Assembly (NCBI GenBank): GCA_021292165.1
Contig: CM037879.1
Coordinates: 39,586,339-39,650,338 of the forward strand
DNA length: 64,000 nucleotides
Origin: Shinisaurus crocodilurus
Lineage: Eukaryota; Chordata; Lepidosauria; Squamata; Shinisauridae
Direction of reading: 5' to 3'
Shown: positions 19,552 to 30,165 of the stretch, in pieces
How positions within the stretch are numbered: the stretch's first letter is position 1
Layout of the letters: the number at the start of each line of letters is the position of its first letter
Made by a program: the position numbers and the translations under genes
Notes under the pieces: generated by a model
Told to the model about the DNA's origin: nothing
Seen by the model: the letters and a program-made list of their open reading frames with translations, nothing else
Database searches by the model: none

Positions 19552-20660
19552 TGGGCCAATCAGTCAGTTTTGCTTTCTCCCACACACACATTTTAAAAAT
19601 CTGAAGTCCTTCCTCTCCCAAATCTGGAGAACATTGTGAATTTTGGTAAAAATTCTGATCAAGAACGAACTGAGACAAAATTCTCACCCAGCAGTACCAG
19701 CCAAGTTCAAGAGGTTCAGCTATTCCCAGCATGGAGAGGACCATGATGTACCTGCCTGCCATGTAGCTGTTAAATAAGAAAGTGTTGTGTTATCAGCTGC
19801 AAGCTGGGAGCTTTTGTTTTGTTTTGTTATGGTATTGTTTTGGTACAATGGCTGTCTCAAGCAGTTATGTTTACGTCTCAGCCAGGAATATGTGTTATTG
19901 TACTATTCCTGGACCAGCCTGGGAAAGGATCTCTGGGAACCAACTGTCACATGTTTGTTTTCTCTGACGTAGTGAACTGCTCCAGACAGAAGCCATTTTA
20001 AGGGGAAGAACTTTAGCTTTGCTCTTGTGTTCTTCTTGTTCATGCTACTGCTACAATGTACCGGTAACTCTTTGCATTGGTGGGGGGAAGTTCTCCTTCT
20101 CTCCACTGGACTAATGCTTGCTATGCATTTATACTCTGCACATGGACTGTAACTAGGAAATGTATGCTCTGTAGTGCTTACTTTGAATAAGTAAATAAAT
20201 GGGTAGAATAGACCCGTTGCTGTTACAGAGTGATTCCTGTGTCCTGGATTAATCTGCAATTGGAGTGGCTGAGCGGCTGGGTCGCTGCTGGGTCTGCTGC
20301 TGCTGTGTGGGAGATACTCTGCTGCTGTGTGTGGAATGCCTGGCAAGGCTAGCACACGGATTACAAATCTCTTTCAACACCAACAGAGGGGGCTGTCAGA
20401 AAAAAGAGGTGGCAATGCTAATTCAGCACTAACATGGTCGAATATACTGGGATGATCCAAAGCCAGACTTTGAAGAGCTAAGCACTCAAAGCCCTGGGCC
20501 TGGATGGGCCAATCTGTCAGCTTCACTTTCTCCCACATTCATTTTTAAAAAACAAAATGCTAAGTTCTTTCATTCCCAAATATGGAGAACTTGGTGATTT
20601 TTTAAAATAAATTCCTCCTGTCAAAATTGAACTGAAACAAAATCCCCACCCATCCCAACT
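19552..20660. mobile_element. Foldback repeat (GGCCAATC..GTCAG family), split by an LTR
   Basis: The left part (CAATCAGTCAGTTTTGCTTT, CTCCCACACAC) and the right part (AATTCAGCACTAACATGG, GCCAGACTTTGAAGAGCTAA) match the undisturbed parts of the relative at 25771-26635. The LTR at 19783-20385 lies between them. The inverted half repeats CTTTCTCCCACATTC near 20527. Confidence 0.6.
19783..20385 (+). mobile_element. Probable solo LTR (TGTTG..CAACA)
   Basis: 603 bp absent from the related repeat at 25980-26030, with inverted ends TGTTG and CAACA, an AATAAA at about 20197, and flanks GAAAG and GAGGG (three of five). The last 130 bp match the end of the second copy at 59894-60413 (GGATTAATCTGCAA, TGTGTGTGGAAT, CACCAACA). 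No internal region is present. Confidence 0.6.
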
Positions 20661-21392
20661 CCCCACCTGAGAAGACTTGGCCGCAAGAGTCCTGGAAATG
20701 GAGCATGCTGTCTCAGGAGAGATGTGCGTCCTCAGCCAGTGTGTCCCATTGCTGGTTGCTGGCTAGGAGGAGAATACCATAGTTTTGGCTGGCCAGCATA
20801 AGTAGAATCAATCAGGCCCTTTTGTGTGGCCAATCGAACATAATCATCCTCTTCTTGAGGAATTTCATAATTCAAGGCTGCTATGTGAGGGGGCCCAGTT
20901 CTTTTTTGGGGTTGAACAGCAATGCTGACTACTGTGTGGCTAATCCCAGTTCTGCTCTTCTTCAGCTTTACTGTTATTTATTAACTTACTATGTCTCCAA
21001 TTATGTGAAAATAGGTGTGTGTGTTTTTTAAAACTTTTTGAATTCATATATGGAAGGACTAAAAAGGATGAAGAGGGAATTTATTTTTTTATTTTATTAA
21101 AAGGTAAATGTGTATGGTCTGGATCCTACTACAACGGCCTTCTTGTTGTGGTCAGGGGATGGGTGGGGAGACTCTCAAACTCTCATACAAAACATTCCTT
21201 TGCATAAATCCCTGGTTTTGTCGCAATCTCCCAATGCAGACAAAATCCCACCGAAGAGCTTTCCAAAGTACCAAAAAAAAAAAAAAAAGTTCTGAAAAAA
21301 GCGTTTATCTGGATGGCAATAAATTGCTGACACCAGTCTGACTGATAACCACTTCAAGGAGTTAGGTTATTATTATTTTTAAATGGATCATT

Positions 21393-21428
<36 letters not shown>

Positions 21429-22104
21429 GATGAGGAATGTGAGTTGAATAATATTTTCAACAAGGACTCACACTATAAATTGCATTTAGTATTTCCTGTA
21501 GTACTGAATTATGGGAGAAGGTGAAGGCAGCTGTGCTAAGTTCTCTAATGGTTTGCTCCTTTTTTATATGCTGTGCTGTATGACTGATGACCAATACCTG
21601 AAATTTGAAGTGGAGCTCAGGTCTCAAGCTATTTTTCAGTCTGCTTTGTAGGCAGCTTTGGCTGAAAGTAGAAGTACTGGTCTTCTCAACAGCTCTGCTT
21701 GGCCAACGATATCTCTCTTGGGACATGCCCAACTGCGGCTTCTTTGGAGTACCGGGTTGGGCTCGTTCAGGAGATTTAAATTCCACAAACCACAAGGAAT
21801 TATCCTGTGTTTCTGATACAATGGACATGGCTGGGATCCAAAGCTACTTCAGGTGAGCCCAAAGGCTTGCGTTCAGAAAATGACTTTTTGAAAACTCCCC
21901 CCTCCCTTCATCGAACAGCAAATCCCTCCACACTGTGCCATGTCACAATTTGCAGCACCCAATAGTTTATTGTTATTCAATTTATCATACATATAATGTA
22001 TATAATAAACATACATATATTTCTGAAATGTATAAAATATGTAATTTATAATATGTACAAAGTTGTCATAATATGTGTGAATTTGTTCCTCCAAGAAGGA
22101 CAAG
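20661..22104. other. Unassigned with low-complexity runs
   Basis: Poly-A at 21275-21289, (GA)n at 21400-21425, and a TATA-rich patch at 21960-22060. No gene or repeat family recognised in the rest. Confidence 0.4.
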
Positions 22105-22153
22105 GTTCTTCCCCACCCCTGTATCCTCCCAACAACCCTGTGAGGTATGTTAG

Positions 22154-22196
<43 letters not shown>

Positions 22197-22222
22197 AGTC
22201 CAAGATCACCCAGCTGAGTGGG
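22105..22222 (-). mobile_element. tRNA-derived SINE fragment with expanded GA run
   Basis: Reverse orientation text AACAACCCTGTGAGGTATGT, then GGCTGAG expanded into (GA)n at 22157-22193, then CCAAGATCACCCAGCTGAG. The 5S-derived SINE at 22223 truncates it. Confidence 0.65.
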
Positions 22223-22402
22223 TTTCATAGATTTCATAGATCATAGAGTTGGAAGGAGCCTACAAGGCCATTGAGTCCAACCCCCTGCTCAATGCAGGGA
22301 ACTAGAGGAGGGGTCTCCCATCCAAGTAATAACTAGGCCTGACCCTGCTTAGCTTTCCACGCTCTCAGACAAGCTGAGCCAGCATAAGCCACAGGCCTGT
22401 AT
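22223..22402 (-). mobile_element. 5S rRNA-derived SINE with CR1-type tail
   Basis: Same organisation as 1103-1275. The head ends at GCCACAGGCCTGT and the tail (TTTCATAGATTTCATAGATC) starts at 22226. Confidence 0.85.
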
Positions 22403-22618
22403 GTTTGAGCACAGGTCTCTCCGGTCTCTTTGGAACATAGGAAGCTCTCTTATATGGAATCAGACCATTGGCTCAGTATTATCTACAACAGGGTGGGGAT
22501 CCTCTTTCAGCCTAAGGGCCAAATTCCATTCCAGAGAAGCTCTTGGGGGCCACATTCCAGTGGTGGGTGGAACCGAAGGCAAAGGCGGAGCAGCCAAAGG
22601 CAAAAGGGGCATGCCCAA

Positions 22619-22667
<49 letters not shown>
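22619..22667. repeat. (AC)n microsatellite
   Basis: About 24 uninterrupted AC units inside the hAT MITE. The related copy at 36895 lacks it, so it grew after the copies separated. Confidence 0.9.
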
Positions 22668-22837
22668 TTTGTAGCTTAAAGCTCTCACTGCCAGTAACTA
22701 ATTACCCTTAACAGAGGCATTTCAACCTTTTAGAATGGGGGAGGACTGGACAAAAGCTGGGAAACCACCAAACAATCAGTGGTTGGGGCAAAGGGGTGTG
22801 GCTGGGGGAGGGTGTGTGGCCATCTGAGGAACCCTGA

Positions 22838-22922
22838 AGGGCCAGATTTGGCCCCCAGGAGAGCCAGATTTGGCCCCCAGGAGAGCCAGATTTGGCCCCC
22901 AGGAGAGCCAGATTTGGCCTGA
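22838..22922. repeat. Four-unit 22-23-bp tandem array
   Basis: Units of GCCAGATTTGGCCCCCAGGA with a GA link, repeated about four times near the MITE's right end. The copy at 36895 lacks the array at this point. Confidence 0.85.
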
Positions 22923-23215
22923 GGGTCTTAGGTTCCCCACCCCTGGTCTACACCGACTGGCTGTGGCTCTTGTTTCCAGGTGGGGCACTTTTCTGGCCCT
23001 ATCTCAATTGCACTGGGGTCCTTCTGCATGCAAAGTGCATGCTCTGCCACTGAGTAGTCTGACACGCTCACCACTGACACCACACACTAGCTCTAAAAAG
23101 TCATTGGACGTGCAGCTGGGAGAAGGGGTAGGTGGGCACCAGTGGAAACACATCCAAAGCAACCGTGGGTGAGCAGAAGTGAGGTGAGCAGCTGAAATAC
23201 CATGGGTGAGCAGCT

Positions 23216-23960
23216 GAAATATGCTTTGGATCCTAGCCCAGGGTTGTGTGCTAATATGGACAGGGATAGCCTGGCCACAGTGGTACAGGCGCTAGTAACC
23301 CCAAGACAGGATTACTGCAATGCGCTTTATGTGGGGCTGCCCTTAAGGCTGGTCCAGAAGCTGGAGCTAGTGCAGAATGCAGAAGCTCAGCTGTTGTCAG
23401 GAGCAGAGCTTTTCAGCACACAATTCCTTGCCGGAAGGAACTGCACTGGCTGCCTATTCACTATCGGGACAGGTTTAAGTCCTAAACAACTTGAGATCTG
23501 CACAACATGGTCCCAAACAACTTGAGACTAGGATACTTGAGAGAGCGCCTCCTCCCTTACCAACCTGCCTGGTCACTGAGGTCATCAGAGGGCATGCTCC
23601 TGGTGGTTCCTCACGGACCTTTGGCCCGATTGGAGTTCACCAGGAGAAGGGCCTTCAGTGTGGCGGCTCCATTTCTGTGGAACTTCCTGCCTCTAGAGGT
23701 CAGGCAGGCTCCAACACTGTGCTGCTAAATGTTAAATTTTGGAGGCGTGATTGTGGATACATCTTGTCTCTAATGCAGGTGCTGATAATACCACTCCTTC
23801 CCTGCAAGCCTGGTAGCAGGTGTGAGGGGACCAGTGTTGCATCCAGTTTCCTGAAAGTTTTCTTCCCCCATGAAAGAGGCTTCCATTTTTCTGCCTCATT
23901 CTCAGGGCACTTTATAATTCATTTTGAATTTCTTTGGGTGGTGTTTTTGACCTGACCTAA
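23216..23960 (+). mobile_element. L2-type LINE 3' end
   Basis: Reads DSLATVVQALVTPRQDYCNA and LRLVQKLELVQNAEAQLLSG (about 23262-23400), ELHWLPIHYR-like text with a shift at about 23440, and RRAFSVAAPFLWNFLPLEVR at 23644-23703. Two or more frameshifts. The 3' limit is uncertain. Confidence 0.8.
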
Positions 23961-24432
23961 TCACTGTGAGGTGGTCGAGGGTACTCTCTCTGTGTGTTTT
24001 TCCTTCTATTATATCTCTCTCCAGTGCTCTGCAGGCTGCCTGCACTTCCTGATCTGAAAAAGGCCCATGGGAGGAATTACCTCATGATGTTTTCCCCTCG
24101 GCTGGAAGTGCGGGAAGCCAAAGAGGCTACAGGCTGCCAGAGAGATGATTGCCCAATGAAAGAGAGGACACACATGCACACTCCTCAGCCACCCCATAAG
24201 TAAGGTAAGCACAAGGACCCTGAACCAGACACATGAGAATTTCTCCAAAATTTCTTTGCCTTTGAATTTCTTTTCGAAAGCATTTTTCTTTTCTACCAAA
24301 TGGAATGAGAATGGTTGAAAACTATGTGGGATAAATTTTTGGCACAGCACTCACCAGAACAGCCATTACTTTAAATCTGTATTTAGTAACGACATCTTCT
24401 TTCATTTTTACTTTAGTGTATGCACAGAGGGC
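23961..24432. other. Unassigned stretch
   Basis: No repeat or gene recognised; an AG/CA-rich patch lies at 24165-24185. Confidence 0.35.
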
Positions 24433-24677
24433 CCAATACAGTGGCGTACTGGTTAAGCGTTGGACTGGGACTCAGGAGATCTGGGTTCTAGTCCCCACTT
24501 GGCTATGAAGCTCACTGGGTGACTTTGGGCCGATCACTGACTCTCAGCCTATCCTACCTCACAGGGTTGTTTTGAGGATAAGATGGAGAGGAGGAGGAGG
24601 ATTATGTAAGCTGCCTTGGGTCCCTTCCAGGAAAAAAGGCAGGATATAAAAATAAATAAATAAATAAATAAAAATAA
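24433..24677 (+). mobile_element. tRNA-derived SINE with L2-like tail
   Basis: About 90 percent like 2136-2374 by eye: GTTGGACTGGGACTCAGGAG, GACTTTGGGCCGATCACTGA and GGATTATGTAAGCTGCCTTG, ending in (AAAT)n. Confidence 0.85.
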
Positions 24678-25770
24678 ACTCTAGTGTGGCAGGTAGGGGA
24701 GCTTTTAAGATCTGAATCAGGGTCCCTACATCTACTGAAGTTTTACTACTTTTCAGAGTAAAACTGAAAAAGATGTAGCTGCTAGATACAGATTTAAAGT
24801 CATGTCTGTTTTAAACCCTAGTCTTCTCCATTCTCTGTGTCCTCAGACCTTTCCTCTATTAGCAGGTGGTCTGACTCTGGATTATACATCAGAACAATCA
24901 ATTGGGTAGTTTCTGTCAAGGAATCTAATCTACAGATCCAGTGATCTAAGGTCTATTGAGATAACGGATCTCATTTTTAACCCTGTGAGCAGTGTGTGGT
25001 CAGGATTGAAAAGAAAATTAGCCCAGGCTGGGAACACTTATTTTGGGAACAAGAGGGGGTGGGATGGGAGAAGAGAGAGAGAAGGAGATGGGGAAACATA
25101 GTTAGAGAGATTGTGGGGGAAATACAAGCACAGAGGAACCCCAAAATAAAGAAGCAATGGTTTAGCAATTATCACAGTTCTTTTGACTTGGCACTGACAA
25201 GCGTGCATTGTTAATCAGAGTAATTAGGATTTAGTTGAGGCATGACAAAGACCTGCACCTCATAAAGACCCCAAAGGCCATCTATTTTCTTCCCCTGCTC
25301 AGAGCAGTTTTCTATTGTGATTCATCAACGAGGCACAGTGGGAGGGCAACCATCAAATCCTAAGTGAATCACTGTCTCTGAATCATTAGACCTGATAAGC
25401 TAAAGTCTGGTGAACTGTTTTCTTTCTTTCTTTTTTCCCCTGAATGCACCCAAACTACAGATCATTAGGAAGGCTGAACGAATCTGGGGCTGTTTCCCTG
25501 AGCATCTTCTACACACAGAAGGATACTGTCCGAGAGGGAGACCTGAGTTACTCATGTGGCTGCAGCCGACTCAGCTCTGTATGGTAAGCCAATCAAGCGT
25601 AGCTAGGCTTATGGCTACATAGGCCTAGGATGCTGTATGTTACGCGGTTGTCTTTGATTCATACAGTCTAAGAAAATGAAAACCGACACCAGTTTGGTTT
25701 GGACAATCTGAAAAAGTACAGATGTACTGTACTGAGTAATTAAAAATCTGCTATTTGTTTATAGGCAAAA
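24678..25770. other. Unassigned stretch
   Basis: No recognisable repeat. The composition is ordinary and could be single-copy. Confidence 0.35.
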
Positions 25771-26635
25771 TGAGCACAACTGAATGGACAAATCTGTCAC
25801 TTTCACTTTCTCCCATGTTTGAGGGTTTTTTGTTTTTTTAAAACATCTCAAGTTCTTTCCATCCTGAATATGAAGAAATTGGTGGATTTTGGTGAAACCA
25901 AACTGAAACAAAATTCTCACCCATAAGTACTGGCCAAAGTCAATAGGTACAGCTATTCCCAGCATAGAGAGGACCATGTTATACCTGCCTGCCATATAAC
26001 TGTTAAAGATGAGGCGCCTATCAGAAAAAAGAGGTGGAAACCCTAATTCAGCACTAACATGGTTGAATAGACAGGGACTCAAGCCCAGACTTAGGGATGT
26101 AACCGCTCGCTCGCCTCGAGCGGGCGTAGCGGGCCAAAATTGGCCCTGCTCACGCCCGCCTGAGGCAAGTGGGCCTTACTGGGTCCTGGGCCCTGCTCGC
26201 CAGTCTGCGCCGAGCCGCCTGCGCCAGCCGGGACAGTCCCATCGCATCACTTCCGGCTGGCCAGAAGTGACTGCTGCCGGGACCCTGCGCCGGCGCGCCG
26301 GGACCCCGTGCTGTGGCTTTTCCATAGAAAACAGGGCTGTTTTTCAGCCTTGTTGCCCTGGTTTCTACGGAAAAGCCGCAGTGCAGGGTCCCGGCGTGCC
26401 GGCGCAGGGTGCCGGCGCAGGGTCCCGGCGCGTCACTTCTGGCCAACCGGCAGTGATGCGACGGGACTGTCCCGACTGGCACAGGCGGCTTGAGCAGTGC
26501 GGAGAATCACTCTGCGCCACTGAGAATCGAGCGGCGGGGGGCCCATCACGGAGAGGCAAGGTGAGGCGAGGTGGGCCACCCCCCCAGGTATGTGAACACC
26601 CCTACCCAGACTTTTAAAAGCTAAGCACTCAAAAC
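25771..26635. mobile_element. Foldback repeat (19552 family), split by copy B
   Basis: CAAATCTGTCACTTTCACTT, ACAAAATTCTCACCCATAAG, CTGCCTGCCATATAACTG and AGCTAAGCACTCAAAAC align with 19552-20660. It shows what that locus looks like without the 603-bp LTR, and itself carries the CpG-rich element at 26092-26604. Confidence 0.6.
26092..26604. mobile_element. CpG-rich foldback element, copy B
   Basis: 513 bp with ends TAGGGATG and CACCCCTA and an exact duplication CCCAGACT at 26084-26091 and 26605-26612. The interior is strongly self-complementary: GGGACAGTCCCATCGCATCA pairs with TGATGCGACGGGACTGTCCC, around a centre with GGAAAAGCC and CCATAGAAAACAGGGC. It carries the core as GGTCCCGGCGCGTCACTTCT at 26421. 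The 202-codon frame through it is not a gene. Confidence 0.85.
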
Positions 26636-26781
26636 TAGGGATGTGTGAGGAATCCAATGGGGGTGGTGTGAAAATCTGACGGTTTTTCATGATTCGGCCC
26701 CGCCGCATCCTGGTTTGCTAGCCCCGCACTGGTGCTGACTCTCTGTGGTGCAAGCTTGCGGACTTTCCGTCTCTAAGACGG

Positions 26782-26993
26782 TGTGTGCGCATGTCTGTTC
26801 CCAGTCGTCACTGAGCATGCTGTTGCTGCTCAGTGAGGCTGTCTGTCCCAAGTCTTTGTTTGAGTACACATGCATGTGGTTTAAGTTACTCAATAAAGCT
26901 GTCTCTGTGTGAACAATCTTGGAGCTGACTTGTCGTTTCCTTCGGATCAGAATGAACAGGTCCTGACGAGCCCCTGGTTCTCCACCTGATACA
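26782..26993 (+). mobile_element. Short solo LTR
   Basis: 212 bp starting TGTGTGCGCATG and ending CTGATACA, with an AATAAA at about 26891 and flanks GACGG and GACAG (four of five). Copy E has an unbroken TCTTTCTAAGACAGGCCACA here, which is the empty site. The family is unknown. No primer site or internal region remains. Confidence 0.6.
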
Positions 26994-27023
26994 GACAGGT
27001 TGCGATTTGCACATTTTTTTTCA

Positions 27024-27284
27024 AAAAAACGAAAGAGAAAGGAATCCCAGGTGCCGACTAAAATATTTATTGCCCGACGTGTTTCGGCTATGCCTTCGTC
27101 AGGGGTGAAACTGTTTTCAAATGCTGCTCAGAACAAATTGTTTCAGCTATCTCGTGAGTGATAAACGATTTGTTCCGAGCAGCATTTGAAAACAGTTTCC
27201 CCCTGGCGAAGGCATAGCCGAAACGCGTTGGGCAATAAATATTTTAGTCGGCACCTGGGATTCCTTTCTCTTTCATTTTTTTCA
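27024..27284. mobile_element. Foldback with about 115-bp arms (GCCGAAACGCG)
   Basis: The left arm (GAATCCCAGGTGCCGACTAA, CGTGTTTCGGCTATGCCTTC, TTTCAAATGCTGCTC) and the right arm are near-perfect reverse complements around a loop of about 25 bp. It contains GGCATAGCCGAAACGCG and TGGGCAATAAATATTTTAG. Nested in copy C. Confidence 0.8.
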
Positions 27285-27653
27285 TACAGTGGTGTCTCCC
27301 CCCCCCCCATTCTGCACATTTTTTCCCAAACCACTAAGGAGATTTGCACAAAATCGGTTGATTTGCGCAAATCGGCACCCAGAAACCATGTGGGTCTAGC
27401 ACAATTTACACAAATTGCGCTAGATCCACATGATTTTCAGATGCTGATTTGTGCAAATTGGCTGATTTTGCGCAGATTTCCTCATTTTTTTAAAAAATGT
27501 GCAAGTCGCGGCCCGTCTTAGAGATAGACGTCCTCAAACACACACACACACACGACTTGGGCCGCTTCCGATCATCAGATTGGAAGCATGCAGGAAATCT
27601 GTCAAGCTCAAACGGGCTGGACTTCCCTGTTTCGGTGCATCCATGCCCAAAAC

Positions 27654-27960
27654 CCTGGACTTGGATGTGTGTGTCTGTCAGTTTCGGTTTCTCCTGCTTT
27701 CATTTTTTTTTAAAAAAATCTCAAGTTCTTTCTGCTCCAGATCTGAAGAAACCTGTCAATTTTGGTAAATTCATCTCCAAAACAAACTAAAACAAAATTC
27801 TCACACATTCCTACTGATGCTGGAGACAGAAAACAATAGTCTTTAAAAGAAATGACAGTGGTATGACAGGGTGTACAGAGATTCTTTTGTCCCATTGTCA
27901 ATCTGGTCAAACTACAGAACCTATTTCCCAAAGAACACAGTGGGTGACTCTATACACAAG
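27654..27960. other. Partial 19552-family repeat, then unassigned
   Basis: CTGTCAGTTTCGGTTTCTCC through ACAAAATTCTCACACATTCC (27678-27812) matches the left arm of the repeats at 19552 and 25771. The rest is not recognised. Confidence 0.45.
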
Positions 27961-28130
27961 AAGCTTCTTTCACATAACTGTTAACTCTCCAAAACCATTA
28001 ATACTATCAGTCTGCCTGTGAGAGTGCACTGTAGGGCTTCCACCTATTATGAATAGCATCGCCATTCAGTGTATCAAGGGTTTTTATTTATTTTTATTTT
28101 TTGTAATCCTGATATAATTACATCAGCATC

Positions 28131-29420
28131 TAGCCATATCATTCATTTATTCAATACATTCCAATATATCCAAAGCTGTCTGGGCAGTATACAAAGATTA
28201 AAAACCCTAAAGATACAATACGACAGTGATGGCGAACCTTTTTGAGCCCGAGTGCCCAAACTGCAACAAAAAAACCCAATTTATTTATTTCAAAGTGCCA
28301 ACACTGCAATTAAACCTGAATACCGAGGTTTTAGTTTTAGAAAAACAACTCATACAGTTGTCCAAACTAAGTAACATCTTTTGTCTTTAAAGAAAAACAC
28401 AGTAACAGAGCTTTCAATGATACAAACAGTTTTTTGTTGGAAAAAAAAATCAACTCAAAAAATTATTATAGTACTACATTGTACACATAGCCTGAAGGGA
28501 ATTTATACAAACTTTTTAAATAATTAGGCACATGTATTTTTGGATAAGGGATTCTCAACTTGTAATATGATTACCTATATGCCAGACTGAAATTGTATGG
28601 GGCAAGCTTCACCCCGGGTCCTTTCCCTGCTTCTACAGGTGTCGGATTAGTCAAAGTAAAAGTCAACCTGTACTAGGATGAGCAAGATAAACAAGAAAAC
28701 TAAACGTGCTTAACACATTTTAAACACTTTGTCTTGGACTGCAAACACTGCATTAGGTAAAAGTTTTTGCACAATTATTGTGGTTTGTGCTATTGCCTGC
28801 ATGCTGATAATTTGTCAAACCTTGGCTCATACTCCGTTAGCTTGAGAGCAACACATGCAGCACTCAGGTCAACTGTTAGGGCTTTACATCCAAGCCATTC
28901 TCTGGGCATCATTCTTCAAAATCTTTTAAATGTGATAACAATGTAGAAAAGAATTCTGTAACAGGAATTCTAGAATAAAATTATTCTGTTCCACACTGAG
29001 AAAGAACAAGATCATTAGTGTTTTGCAGAAGGGGATGGTCTTTTCGTGATCTGGTGACCAATGGCTCGAGTGCCCACAGAGAGGTCCCTGCGTGCCAGCT
29101 GTGGCACCCGTGCCATAGGTTCGCCATCACTGCAATACGATGATGTAATATAAAACCATTAACATACAAAAATATAAAAACAATTTTAAACACTCAACAA
29201 TAAAAAATCTCAGGAACTGTTAAAAAGCCCCACTATACACCGTCAAATGCCTGGGAGAATGTCTTAACCTGGCACTGAAAATATAACAACGTTGGTGCCA
29301 GGCAGCCTTCTTTGGGGAGAGTGTTCCACAATTGGGGGCTACCACTGAGAAGGCCCTCTCCTTTGTTGCCATCTTCCAAACCTCCCTTGGAGTTTCAACC
29401 ACTATAATTGCTAAATGCAG
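28131..29420 (-). mobile_element. L2-type LINE 3' end, minus, split by a hAT element
   Basis: The 3' UTR (ATTCAATACATTCCAATATA, CTGTCTGGGCAGTATACAAA) at 28140-28223 resumes at 29141 and continues to the ORF end, read on the minus strand as VWKMATKERAFSVVAPNCGT at about 29310-29370. The hAT insertion at 28224 is younger than the LINE. Confidence 0.75.
28224..29132 (+). mobile_element. 909-bp non-autonomous hAT element
   Basis: Ends CAGTGATGGCGAACCT and AGGTTCGCCATCACTG are perfect 16-bp inverted repeats. An exact 8-bp duplication CAATACGA flanks it (28216-28223, 29133-29140). Subterminal GAGCCCGAGTGCCCAAACTG and GTGCCACAGCTGGC-type text recurs in the element at 48655. The AT-rich interior has no transposase frame. 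Confidence 0.92.
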
Positions 29421-29454
29421 ACCAGGAAAGCAAGATCACTGTCAGGAGTGGTGC

Positions 29455-29663
29455 TGGGTGGTGGAGGCTGGTGGCGCCAGTGTCAGCGGGGCACTGTATC
29501 CACTCTGGATTTCACTCCAAACTTTTAGGGAGCTATCCATGGTGCTGAAATCCACCCCAAAATAGGATCAGCACTATAGATAGCTCCTTAAAAGTTCAGA
29601 GTAAAATCCAGAGTGGATACACAGCCCTGCTGACATTGGAGCCAACAGCCTCCACTGGGGCTG
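29455..29663. mobile_element. Foldback element (7003 family)
   Basis: GTGGAGGCTGGTGGCGCCAG at the left pairs with GGAGCCAACAGCCTCCAC at the right. AGGGAGCTATCCATGGTGCT pairs with GCACTATAGATAGCTCCTTA. Arms of about 95 bp. Confidence 0.75.
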
Positions 29664-29782
29664 GGAATGGTTCTTCCTGAGCCTGGCCCGCTCAGCTGGT
29701 TATAAAGATAGCTAGGTTGGGAGCGGCCTCGGCACAATTGTGAGCTAGACATCCAGCCCTGCCTAAGAAGAGCCCTGCTGGT

Positions 29783-30165
29783 AGGGATGTGTGCGGAGCT
29801 CGACTGGGGGGTAGAAGTCCAGCAAACTCGCTGGGCTCAACCCCACCCCCCACCCCGAGCTCCGCTCGTCCTACCTGCTTCCCTGGCTCAACTCACATAC
29901 TTGTGAGCCAAGCCGGGGAAGCGACTTCCGGGTTCCCGGCGCTACGTTGTTTACATAGCAAATGGCATAATAAGATACGTTAAAAACGGCCGCGATTCGT
30001 GCAAGTTATGCAAATCGCGGCCATTTTTAATGTACCTTACCCCATTTTCTACATAAGCAACGTAGTGCCGGAACCTGGAAGTCCAGCGAGTGCCTCAGCT
30101 GGTGCTCACTTTTGGCCCTGCTTGGCAGGCGCGGCGGCAGCACTCACCGAGTGCGCCACGAGTCA
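29783..30165. mobile_element. TAGGGATGTG foldback, copy D
   Basis: Starts TAGGGATGTGTGCGGAGCTC. The arms AGCGACTTCCGGGTTCCCGG and CGGAACCTGGAAGTCCAGCG and the centre AAACGGCCGCGATTCGTGCA / GCAAATCGCGGCCATTTTTA are inverted. The sister is at 58133-58505. Its right terminus is missing against the following L2. Confidence 0.65.

Larger units (their letters stand above)
22489..22945. mobile_element. 457-bp hAT MITE with internal tandem repeats
   Basis: Ends CAGGGTGGGGATCCTC and GGTTCCCCACCCCTG are inverted. The flanks ATCTACAA and GTCTACAC share six of eight bases. It contains an (AC)n run and a four-unit 22-23-bp tandem array. Related to 36895-37235 (CCTCTTTCAGCCTAAGGGCC). Confidence 0.8.
22424..23055 (-). 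mobile_element. tRNA-derived SINE (4676 family), split by a MITE
   Basis: Left piece ACATAGGAAGCTCTCTTATA to ATCTACAA at 22434-22488. Right piece CCGACTGGCTGTGGCTCTTG through GCATGCTCTGCCACTGAGTA at 22953-23055. Together they match the minus-strand SINE at 4676-4878. Confidence 0.7.
26636..27645. mobile_element. TAGGGATGTG foldback (large), copy C
   Basis: Begins TAGGGATGTG and ends GCATCCATG, with flanks CTCAAAAC and CCCAAAAC (seven of eight). The arms (AAATCTGACGGTTTTTCATG, GTCTTAGAGATAGACG, GATTTGCGCAAATC-type text) match copy E at 39629-40261. A short LTR and a separate foldback are nested inside. Confidence 0.7.

Noticed and set aside
22838..22922. CRISPR-like array
   Set aside because: Units are directly adjacent with no spacers, in a eukaryotic MITE.
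26009..26617. 202-codon frame
   Set aside because: Same reason: it runs through foldback copy B, and equally long frames exist on the opposite strand.
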